Below, one piece after another: positions 13,521 through 22,540 of a DNA stretch of 64,000 bases (position 1 is its first letter; the number at the start of each line of letters is the position of its first letter). Origin of the DNA: Camellia lanceoleosa. Its lineage: Eukaryota > Streptophyta > Magnoliopsida > Ericales > Theaceae. The DNA lies in the NCBI GenBank assembly GCA_025200525.1, contig CM045761.1, forward strand, positions 37,456,190 to 37,520,189. The letters run 5' to 3'. Under the pieces are notes generated by a model that worked only from the letters and a program-made list of their open reading frames with translations, was not told the DNA's origin and did not search any database. The translations under genes were made by a program, and so were the position numbers.

Positions 13521-13850
13521 ATATCTGACTTACGTCCACGATCCCAATTAGCAGTTCATAAGCTTTAAGGGAATAAACAATTGAACATTCATAAGCATTC
13601 AAATATCGATATTACTCACAGTGATCGGCTTGTGGATTTGTCCTGGAGCTTGACCCTACACATTTCATGAACACAAAAGGATCATTAACAGTTCAATCCG
13701 TTCTTTAATTCACATATTCCACTTTAGGCTTTGATATTATCTCATTAACTCATTTACAATGCTTAACATATGCCTAAGAGTGCTTACAAGTGAAAGAGAA
13801 CGGAAAAATATAACACAGTATGCATTTAGAATTTTTAGAAAACAGGGTCC

Positions 13851-14004
13851 CCGTTCGAGCGTCAACTTCCCCGCTCGAGCGGACCCTAAGGCCTGCAAAA
13901 GTACTGGTTACATGAAAAATACGCTCGAGCGTGTAATAGAGCGCTCGAGCGGAAGGCCTGTCTACAAAACTCCCCGCTCGAGCGTAAGATATCCCGCTCG
14001 AGCG
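13851..14004. repeat. Cluster of CGCTCGAGCG palindromes
   Basis: Five perfect CGCTCGAGCG palindromes occur at 13872-13881, 13922-13931, 13942-13951, 13975-13984 and 13995-14004. One imperfect copy (GTTCGAGCG) lies near 13855. They are usually flanked by runs of C or G, and sit in GC-rich sequence unlike the rest of the LTR. They could be protein-binding sites or hairpin formers in the LTR promoter region; function unknown. Confidence 0.85.
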
Positions 14005-15031
14005 GACCTCAAAATTCTGGAAAATCCAGATTGTGTTCTCGAGCTTCATCTCGACATTCAAAGGCTCTAAATGCATGATTTCGGTCCAAACTTCACATAG
14101 TCATGTACTAACATAGTACAAACATAGAATTACAACATATTGAAGCTCAATTTCATAATTTATCTACATGCATGGCTCATTTTCCACCAAACTCATTACC
14201 AATGTACCCATTTCATGCATTCAAAGCTTCTACTTCCATGGATTGTACATGCATGTGACATATAACCTTCATTCCCATCTCATATGATGAAAAGATGGTC
14301 AAATGTATGGATTTCAACCAAAATTGCAACATGAGTCACCTAATTTAAGCTCAAATATGCAAATCCAAAACACTACATGCATGTATGCATATATAGTCTT
14401 CAAATTCATCAAAACGAACTCCTTTCATGTCCTAGATCACAAATTAATCTTCAATTCACAAAATCACAACCCAAATTCATGAGTTACGGGTTGGTTACTC
14501 ATCTAGGAGCTTTAAACTTCCAAACTCTAGTCAATTCTTGAGTTAAATCTTCAAATTCCCAAGCTAGAGCCAAAAATTGCCCAAGTCTCTTCCTTTCTCT
14601 CTCTAAAGCCGGCCTTCACACCCTCTCAAATGTATTTCTCAAATTTTGAAGTCAAAAGGAACAAATGAGGGTGTATATGACCCTTATATGGCTCCACTAA
14701 ACCATATATAAAAATAATAAATAAAGGAGCACTTAATTCATTAATTTAATCGATTTAATCTAACCCGAATCAATTTTCAATTAAATTTCACTGTAGGCTC
14801 TAAAAATTATGCCAACCACAATGGCGTAATCAATTTCGGGTTCTATGGCCGATAAGGCCCTCAATTTAATTCCCGAAGTGGATGATTCAAACAGATTTTC
14901 CTACGGTGAACAGATAGAGTTCCAAAACCACATATATCCACGTAATGGCACATAAAATCATATCAAAACATATAATCACATACATATTAGGGACCAGTTA
15001 ACATAATACAGAACAGCGGTATCACATATAC

Positions 15032-15357
15032 TTTTTAAAGTTTTCATCCTATTATATTCTCTCTCTCTTTTTTACTTAAAAAGCCTAAATTGAAATAGAA
15101 ATATCTTTTATTTGAGTTTTGTAAACCTTTTTTATCTAAAATTTTTCCCAAAAATTAGAAAACAACAAAAATAAACACTAAAAATACATTTTTGAATTTC
15201 AAAAATTATTTCAACCCATAAAAGAGAAAGCCACCAGGACCTGTCAAAACTACCCAAAAAGAAAAAAAAAAAAAAACCAACTTGGAATTCCTCAATGATA
15301 GTTGTAGATTTGTTGAAGATAGTTCTACTTACCACCTTCCTCCCAACATTCTCAACA
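15032..15357. other. Intergenic sequence upstream of the small gene
   Basis: AT-rich, with a TC-rich stretch near 15057-15070 and an A-tract near 15260-15277. It presumably contains the promoter of the gene at 15459. No other feature is recognised. Confidence 0.4.
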
Positions 15358-15365
15358 TATAAATA
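15358..15365 (+). promoter_or_regulatory. Probable TATA box of the small gene at 15459
   Basis: TATAAATA lies 94 bases before the ATG at 15459. With a usual 25-35-base spacing the transcript would start near 15390-15400, giving a 5' leader of about 60-70 bases. Confidence 0.55.
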
Positions 15366-15458
15366 TACAAATCCAAATGCATACACTTATCACACAATTT
15401 TTTATGTTATTAGTTTAGTCCTAGATCCAAAAAGCTAGACCTAGAGAGGTACCCACAA

Positions 15459-15830
15459 ATGGCATCTCCTATTATACAAGAATATTGTGCAGAACAACAT
15501 AGAATCAGAGAACATGAAGATGAAGATGAAGAAGAGGAAGAGCTTTTTGAGATAAACCTAGAAGTAGTCAACAACTTCCCACCACCACAATACAGTGAAA
15601 GCTATTTCACCGCATCAACCAATAATGCTCTTCTTGCCAATTGTCTTTTACCCATTGCCGACCTCGCCGGAGCTATTCCCATGGTGTCAAAAGCTTCCTA
15701 TGAATTCCCTTTTCCAGTAATGTTGCCTTCTGGTTTTGTTATTTTAGCAGAGTCAGTCCCTGGAGGAAAAGGAGAGCTTCTTGGTTTCCCTTCTTTGGGA
15801 CTTGTTAATGTTCTGTTTGGTTCATTGTGA
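15459..15830 (+). CDS. Small single-exon plant protein of unknown function, 123 aa
   Basis: The frame is intact from ATG to TGA with no intron, preceded by a plausible TATA box and followed by AT-rich DNA with AATAAA-like signals. The N-terminal third is very acidic (a Glu/Asp run at residues 20-31). The middle has FPPPQYSESYFTAST and a hydrophobic LANCLLPIADLAGAIP segment. The C-terminal part is rich in Gly and Pro, with LPSGFVILAE and a hydrophobic tail. I see no signal peptide, zinc finger or catalytic motif, and I do not recognise the family. The codon pattern and clean frame, in a region where other frames are broken, argue for a real gene. Expression evidence would settle it. Confidence 0.6.
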   Translation: MASPIIQEYCAEQHRIREHEDEDEEEEELFEINLEVVNNFPPPQYSESYFTASTNNALLANCLLPIADLAGAIPMVSKASYEFPFPVMLPSGFVILAESVPGGKGELLGFPSLGLVNVLFGSL

Positions 15831-16375
15831 AAGTATGAGAAATAGGTTTCTTTCTTGGTATTAGATTCTTCTCTGTTTCTAATGTGAAAAGTTTATTATA
15901 ATTTATAGATACTTGATTCTTGAATGTGGTGTGGAAATTAGTGCAGCGTGTGATATATATTTTGGTTTGTTGATTAACAAACTTAGCTTTCTTATGCTCT
16001 GTTTTGATTTGTTGATCTTGTTTAATTCTGTATATTTATGGTTCCTTGGGTGCTCCGATTATAATATGCTTAGCATATATATGTTTCTAAATTATATTTA
16101 ATTTTTTTAAATTAAATAAAAAAAATATTTGGTGAGCAGGTAGTGGTAGTGATAGGGAGGTCAGGCCAGCCCTAACACAAGGCAAACAAGGTAGCCGCCT
16201 TAAGCTCTCTAATTTTGTCAAATTTTAAGGATTCTCAAATAATTTTAACTTTTATGGTCTTAACAGGCTTAAACATGAAGGCTCAAACTAATTAATAACT
16301 TCACAATCAAATTAAAGGTGCTTACAACTTATATGTAAACTTAATTAATAATTTTACTCCTAAAATGTTAGAAAA
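15831..16375. other. 3' flank of the small gene and intergenic DNA
   Basis: AT-rich sequence. 16140-16230 has a GC-richer patch (GGTAGCCGCCTTAAG) that looks like an eroded repeat. Nothing coding is seen. Confidence 0.4.
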
Positions 16376-16870
16376 AGTGTGGGCGGCTAAAATGAGTTAT
16401 AAAACTAAGTCTAGAATAAGACGATGAGTTCGAAGGACCAAGAGTCCAAGACTAGGATTGGGAATTTGGGTCCAGACATTTGAGGTCATGATTAGAGGAG
16501 CAGAAAGCGTGCCTTAGTAGAGCAGACTTCGTCGAGGCGTGTTTTCTAAACTCTAGGCCCAACTAACTCCTAGAAATTTACACCTAGTGAAACACAATTC
16601 CTAAAGAAACGGGGTTGACGTGAGGAGTTAGAGGAGGGTTAACAATCCACAACGGCTAGTGGGAGTATATAATAAAGGTAGTCTCCAAGTTTAAGCACAA
16701 TCACTTCCACCGTATCCTTTACTCACATATTCTGCACCTTTGTCTACTGCTTTTACTAACTTAGGCATTGAAGTGTCCTCAAGCTGCTCCCCAACCAGAC
16801 CTTTTATCTTCTTGTGAGTGATTTTAGGTTCAAAGCGATACAACACCATCATAGTGCAGCCATAGCCAAG
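16376..16870 (+). repeat. Eroded LTR-like fragment
   Basis: 16675-16830 has the layout of a plant LTR R/U5 region: TATAATAAAGG, then ACTAACTTAGGCATTGAAGTG, then a CCCCAACCAGACC patch. This ordering is common in gypsy-type LTRs. The borders are uncertain (possible TGTGGGCGGC start near 16378 and ACCCATCACA end near 16890), and no target duplication or internal region is visible. Confidence 0.5.
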
Positions 16871-17380
16871 TGTTATGATTTTTACCCATCACAAAAAATA
16901 ATATTTAATTTAATATTTTACTGTAGTTGTAATATTTTTTTTTGATATTATATTTTAAATTTTGTTTGATATTCTTCTTCTTCTTCTTCTCTTTAAATAG
17001 ATTGAATGATGTATTTTTTACTGTAAATTGAATTTGCTAAATTATAAAGCAACAAGATGAAATTTGTATAAGTTAATTTAATATATAATTTTAGTGATTA
17101 TATATAATCATATTATGTCTGAATACTAGTAAAAAAAGCTAAAGTACTTTCTATTTTATCCATAATTTTTTTTAATCATTATGAATAGTATATATTCTAA
17201 AAAATTAACTCAAAAATATATTTATGGATCACATTCGTCTAGGTATGACTTGCATTAAACTGATTTTGAATTTACATTATACACCCTTAAAGTAAAATTT
17301 TGAAAAAATAAATTTTTTTAATACATAAGTACCCCAATTTTTTAACTTCACCTTAGGGCTCCTAGATAAGAGCGTTAGTG
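16871..17380. other. AT-rich intergenic DNA with a CTT microsatellite
   Basis: A (CTT)n tract lies at about 16973-16992. No gene is seen. Confidence 0.5.
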
Positions 17381-17388
17381 GTGAGTAG

Positions 17389-17922
17389 TAGGGGTGCAAC
17401 TCGGGCGGGTTCAGTCGGGTTGGGGGTCTGCCGAAGCCCGACCCGAATTGCTCAGAGCAGTGCCCAAGCCCGCCCAAGCCCGAACATGAACCCGAGCTTT
17501 GCTGCCCAAGCTCGACCCAAGCTTTGTATTTTGAACTCGGGTTAGTCCGAATTGCCCGAATTACCCAGAAACTTGTAGGTAGATTTGTTTTGAAACCTGT
17601 AGGTAGAATTGATAATTAACAAATAATTGAGAATTATTCAAAGTTATCTTCTGGTCACCAAAAAATGAAAATTAAAAATTAAGACTAACTCTTTTACTTA
17701 ATTTATATATATTATATAATTTATATAATATATTAAATTTAATTCGGGTTCGGGTTGCTCGGGTTGGCCATTGGTTCTGCCCAAGCCCGGCCCGAATTAC
17801 AATTCGGACATCAAAAATCTGCCCAGACCCGTCCAAATTACAAGATATAGTTGCCCAAACCCTAAAAAAACTCGGACTAAGCTCGGATTGCTCGGGTTGA
17901 GCCCGCCCGAATTGCACCCCTA
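17389..17922. mobile_element. hAT-type MITE, 534 bp, perfect 8-bp target duplication
   Basis: The ends are TAGGGGTGCAACTCGGGCGG and the complement TAGGGGTGCAATTCGGGCGG: a terminal inverted repeat of about 25 bp with one or two mismatches. Both sides carry GTGAGTAG (17381-17388 and 17923-17930). An 8-bp duplication and a (T/C)AGGGGTG terminus are the hallmarks of hAT transposons. There is no transposase; the interior has further CGGGTTCGGG-type repeats and an AT-rich core. The perfect duplication suggests a fairly recent insertion. Confidence 0.92.
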
Positions 17923-18140
17923 GTGAGTAGCAAAAATCAATAGCTAAAGTTATTTTTCAGTTATGAACCATGTATGAAAGTTATATTTTACCAATGGTGC
18001 TGTAGTGGTAACTAGCTAAAACCATGTGGTAGATCATTGTTTTCTACCATGATTCAGATTCAAAGCTAGATCCGGGCCGTAACAAATTGATGCTAGAGAA
18101 TCGCGTCAGATTCAGATTTTTACCCTTTGTCAAATTCCGA

Positions 18141-18926
18141 TACTCCCTCCGTTCCAAAATAATGATCTCTTTTGAAGAATTAACTTTTTTTTTAGTACAA
18201 TTATTGTATTTTAAAAAAATTAATTTTTCAAAATTACCATTTGATAGTACATTTTTGGAGAATATCAATGTTATAATTATACTTTTTATGTTGTTAATGA
18301 ATTTAAAAGAAGGATAAATTAGGAAATTTATATTATTTTTATACTTAATTTTTGAAAAGGGACTAATATTTTGGGACTATGAAAAATGGAATAAGAGACT
18401 AAGGTAGCGTTTTGTAGAGTTTTGTAAATGTGATTTGAAAGTATGAGTTGTATTTTGAGTTTGTGTGTTGTGGAATTATGATTTGAGTATAGAAAATTTG
18501 TTTGATAAAGAGTTTTAAAAATAGTTTTGAAAAGAGTTTTGATTTGAGTGAGAAATTGTTGATGTAACATTTGAAATTTGATACAAAAATTTACAATTCA
18601 TACAACTCAAAATTATTTTAAAGCATATAAAAAATTTTAAAAATTTCAGAAAATATTTTTTTCGATTATATATCAATTGAAAAAAAAAATTGTAAAAAAA
18701 AAAAAAAATCACTATTCCGGTCAACCGGCCGGACGACTGGCCGGACGTCCCGTTTTGAAAAAAAAAATTAAAACACGCGCTCGGTTTTGACAGAACAAAC
18801 AGAGCGTTCTGCAGAGCTGTGAAAAATTAATTCCACAGCTCTATCCAAACACCATACTCAAACTACCACGTTGAATCACATTTTGAAATCACAATCAAAC
18901 ACACATATTTTGAGACAAATGGAGTA
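18141..18926. mobile_element. Stowaway-like MITE, probably with a nested insertion
   Basis: The left end TACTCCCTCCGTTCCAAAAT is the typical plant Stowaway (Tc1/mariner) terminus. The complement of the right end, TACTCCATTTGTCTCAAAAT, is a diverged match, with TA at both outer edges. An internal GGGACTA...GGAATAAG (near 18361-18395) looks like an older right terminus. The rest (18404-18910) may therefore be a second foldback element: its arms TTTGTAAATGTGATTTGAAA and the complement of TTTGAAATCACAATCAAAC are alike. No coding capacity. Confidence 0.6.
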
Positions 18927-19337
18927 AATCATATTTTTTCATTATATATAATGCTCTTTTTTTTTTTTTCTCTCTCTCTTTTTCTATTTTCAATCTTGAA
19001 TCTTGATTTTCATGGAATTATTATTGATGTGTGAATATATTTTTGAAAAAATTTCAATCATCTGATGACTTCTATGAATTTTTTTGTTAAAGGGTAGGAA
19101 AAAGGGGAAGATGAACTACTAAATCTGAATAACCTTTTTGTGCTGGCATTGCAAGTTTTGCAATAGGTGGTACAATATGATAGCGGGTGATTTGGTTAAA
19201 ATTTCTTTATAATAAAACTTTAATATATTAAAGATAAGTTAAAAAAGTATTTCTTAAAAAATCAAATACATATTATTATTATCAAAATATTAAAGTTTAA
19301 AATTGTACGGGAAAGAAATAAATCTTCTCATATAATC
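18927..19337. other. AT-rich intergenic DNA
   Basis: A TC-rich run lies at 18957-18982. No gene or clear element is seen. Confidence 0.5.
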
Positions 19338-20400
19338 CTGTTGATCAAGTCTGCGTTCCTCCGTACATCGTCGCTTTATCACCTGAAAACACAAACGTGA
19401 GCTAGCCGGCGGGTGTGTGCCGGAAACCTCTCCGATGTCTAAGTCAGTAAGCTTGACAAATAGACAAAAGCTCTGTGTATTCAGAAAACAAAGTTGTGTT
19501 ACCTTTCCATAGGTAATGTTGTGAGCTTTTATAGATTCCGCGTAGCACAATCCTAGTAGGACTCTTACTCCTCCATTTAGAGTCCTCCTAGGAATCACAC
19601 TCCTGAAGAATAATGCTTATCCTTCAACACCCCTCTCACTGCTTAAACCAAGTGAGATGGTTTTACCACGGTTGGATGTCATTACAACCGAAATAACATG
19701 ACCATGCTAACGCCGCAGACTAGACCGAGCTACCACTAGCTTGGTTCTTCCTTTCACTGCGTGTACCTCGGCTTGACATATTCCAACTCAGTTGTCTGAG
19801 ACCGTGCTAACCACAACGAGCACGGACTTGGCCAACCGATAGCATGGTTATGAGGAAAGCTCAATCATACTTCGGCTCAATATGATATGACCGAGCTAAC
19901 TGCAAAGCTTTCTTGGACCAGACTAACTCCAAGGCTCTCTTGGACCGGACTAACTCCAAAGCTCTCCATGACCGAGCTAACTCCAAGGCTCTCTTGGACC
20001 GAACTAACTTCAAGGCTCTCTTGGACCGGGCTAACCGGAGTAAGCTTCTACCGCGCTATCCAGAGCGAAACCCACCAAGAGAAACCATTACCTCGGCTCC
20101 AAGTGCCATGGCCGAGATAACTATCTCTACTCCGATTGGTAACTTATAATCACGTTTGGACCGAAGTAACACTTGAAAAAGTCCCTACCACACTTGGACC
20201 GAACTAACACTCGAACCGAACTAACACTTGGACCGCGACCCACTTGCTAGTCTTTTCTACCGTGGCCCATATGTGTTTAGTTCTTGGACCGAAGTAAATC
20301 TATCCTTACCTCGGTCCATTACGCGGCCCAATTTCCAAGAAAGTCTCCTCCTTAGCTCAGCCCAATTTAGATATAAATTACCCTCTCAAAAATAATATAA
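19338..20400 (-). repeat. LTR (solo or fragment) of a gypsy-like element
   Basis: On the minus strand a TTTATAAAAGCTCAC-like promoter region is followed by CAGAGCTTTTGTCTATTTG, GACTTAGACATCGGAGAGG and a CCGGCACACACCCGCCGGC hairpin. It then ends GACTTGATCAACA at 19338. This is the usual U3-R-U5 order of plant gypsy LTRs. No primer site or gag-pol flanks it. The start (near 20400) is uncertain, because no target duplication was found. Confidence 0.65.
19895..20040. repeat. 27-bp tandem repeats within the LTR
   Basis: Units of the form ACCGGACTAACTCCAAGGCTCTCTTGG (27 bp) recur five to six times with small differences. Looser GGACCGAACTAACACT units continue to about 20235. The open plus-strand frames here follow the 27-bp period and are not genes. 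Confidence 0.85.
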
Positions 20401-21209
20401 TTTTGATGTAAATGTCTGTTTTTGCTATATCAACTTCATGTTATTTTTTGCTATATTAGTCGTTTTACCTCACTGCTGGCGACCCATGATGAAGAGACTA
20501 CAAAAACTAGGATGCAAAAACAATGATTGGTAATGACTCTGTTTTGTGTAATAAAGAAAAAAAACTGTATATAATTTACTTTTTTTTAAAAAAAAAAATT
20601 TACGAGAATGATATTTTTGTATTTCGGTTGTACTTTAACATTTAACATCAATAAATTTCTTTTTTCTAATAAAAAAAATACCTTACAAAGAATTATACCA
20701 AAGAGACTATCCCAAAAAAATAAAAATAAAATAGAGCTTTGTTATGCTAAAGACTCAATTTGCATAAAAATGGTGCTTTGAGTTTTATGTGAAGACTCAA
20801 CTATTTTGACTTTTTTTTACCAATATATATATTTGGAGAAATTTTAAATTATTAAAAAATAAAGAAAGCACATTTTTACAAGTGAGTAAAAATCTTACAC
20901 AGAAAAAATGGTACCCCAACTTTTGAAAAATATTTTATTGCAAGTGGAAAATATTATGTATTATGAATTTGTATTTCGAATTTTATTTTAAAAATGAAAG
21001 GGTTGGTATGGATTGAATATTAGTGGGACGTTTTTTGGGAGGGTAAAAAAAAAATTAGTGGGACATTGAGCTACACTTAGGATAATTTTGGAAATTGACA
21101 TTTTTAGTAATTTTTTTAATTTTTTATAAAAAGACGTGAAAAAAATTGAGAGAATAAATTAAAGATTATATTTCTCTCAAGTTGTCATCTCAATTTGAGA
21201 TAGCATTCG
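20401..21209. other. AT-rich intergenic DNA
   Basis: No recognisable gene. A weak inverted pair around 20745-20815 (AAAGACTCAA / GAGTTTTATG) is too degraded to call. Confidence 0.45.
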
Positions 21210-21532
21210 GACTTAGTAGACCCATTTCGGAACTGATTTCGGTGATTTGAACCGTCCACTTTTTTAGGCTTGTTGAATAGAATATTTATGAAAAAAATCA
21301 AGATGATTAGATATCAGTATCTATATGTTTGAATTATATTATTTTTTAAAAAATGGACGACAAACATAATTTCAAGAATAATTATCTATTTTATATAATA
21401 TAAATTTAATTCAAACATATAGCTACCGATATCTAATTATTTTTTTTTATATATAAATATTTTATTTAATAAGTCTTGAAAAGTGAACAATTTAAATCAT
21501 CGAAATAGGACTTGTGATTGGCTCCACAAGTC
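21210..21532. mobile_element. Foldback MITE of about 320 bp
   Basis: Two arms of about 130 bases are imperfect inverted copies. GACTTAGTAGACCCATTTCGG...GATTTGAACCGTCCACTTT on the left pairs with the complement of AAAGTGAACAATTTAAATCATCGAAATAGG...CCACAAGTC on the right. The inner arms GATTAGATATCAGTATCTAT and the complement of TAGCTACCGATATCTAATT continue the pairing. Nearly the whole element would fold into one hairpin, a known source of small RNAs in plants. No coding capacity. Confidence 0.8.
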
Positions 21533-22326
21533 TTTTAATTTTTTTTTTTTATGTTGAGATGTGAATATGATAGAACCTAACCTATAAGAGTGCCTAACCT
21601 ATAATAAAGTAACTTTTTTTAGTGACTTTTTTTAATTAAAATAATGACTTTTCAAAATAGGCCTAGAATAATTATGGTATATAGATTTATCTTTTTGAGT
21701 ATTTTTTTCTTCCTAGTATTGATGTCAAAATCAACTAACAAATATTTTTTTAAAAAAATATCTCAGACCTCCACTGGAGTGACCCCAAGCCCCCAATAGA
21801 TTGTGATTGGTCTGTTTCTTTTTTTTTTTTTTTTTGATCCAATGATCAACCTCCACGTGTGTGTAAGAGAGGTGGTGGGGGTAGTTAGAGATTTGGGGTT
21901 TCAATCAAAACTGTTTTTTTGTAATAAAATGATTTGTCCTCCTAAAAAAGTCTCCCTAATCCCCCTAATGCTTAAAACGACGTCGTTTTGGACTCTTTTT
22001 TTTTTTTTTTTTTACTTTAATTTGAAATTTAGGGAGATTAAAAGGCCAAATATTAGGAGATGTAGCACAACTATTTTTTTTTTTTTATATATTTAAACAT
22101 CATCACTCATAAAGCAAAGAGTCACAACTTCATTATATGTTAATTGAAAACATGCATGGTGACAGTTAAAGACTGAGATACATCACAGAGAATCAGAGAT
22201 ATACATAAGATTGTCTAGAGAGAGAGAGAGAGAGGCTCTCTTTCTTGAAGCTATTATTGTAGGTTTAACAGGTTTGACAACAAAACCCTTCAAAACATAA
22301 CACTAACACACAGTATTTTTTAAAAG
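21533..22326. other. Intergenic DNA downstream of TFL1
   Basis: Poly-T runs (21821-21835, 21998-22014), an AAAACGACGTCGTTTT palindrome near 21977 and a GA run at 22219-22233. No gene is recognised. Confidence 0.45.
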
Positions 22327-22468
22327 AGAAATGCTAGGTTTGAGGAAAATTTTTAAGAAAAATAGAAAATTGTCTGCACCGTTAGATCAGATATGATCTC
22401 ATGATCCAACGGTGCAGATGAATTTTCATAATGATTTTCATGAAAGTTTTCATGAAACTTAGCATGAC
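22327..22468. mobile_element. Small foldback MITE, about 140 bp, 3' of TFL1
   Basis: GAAATGCTAGGTTTGAGG on the left pairs with the complement of CATGAAACTTAGCATGA on the right. The inner arms CTGCACCGTTAGATCA and TGATCCAACGGTGCAG pair almost perfectly around a short loop. It sits about 75 bases beyond the TFL1 stop codon, so it may lie in the TFL1 3' UTR. Confidence 0.8.
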
Positions 22469-22540
22469 TGTTTTTAAAATATTATTATTGCAAAAGCTCT
22501 CCAAAAATGGATTTTTTTTTTTTTTTTTTTTTTTTTAGGG

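Larger units (their letters stand above)
12564..15026 (-). mobile_element. Solo LTR of a gypsy-like element, 2463 bp, with 5-bp target duplication
   Basis: On the minus strand the LTR starts TGTGATACCGC (15026) and ends GGGTCCTGACA (12564). Both flanks carry TATAC (12559-12563 and 15027-15031), a perfect 5-bp target duplication, so both borders are firm. Start and end sequences differ, and there is no primer site, polypurine tract or gag-pol. It is therefore a single LTR left after recombination between two LTRs, not a short full element. Its 3' part matches the LTR fragment at 1-615 in opposite orientation. Internal repeats are listed separately. Open frames on both strands here come from those repeats. 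Confidence 0.9.

Noticed and set aside
13009..13602. Long open frames on both strands (170 and 145 codons)
   Set aside because: Both follow the 30-bp period of the minisatellite in the solo LTR, which keeps all frames open; no protein family features.
13872..14004. CRISPR-like reading of the regularly placed palindromes
   Set aside because: Spacers are of unequal length (about 10-40 bases), the repeat is only 10 bp, and the host is a plant.
19887..20149. Frames with repeated LSWTELTP-like or NSKALLDR-like units
   Set aside because: Translation of the 27-bp repeats in an LTR, in more than one frame at once.
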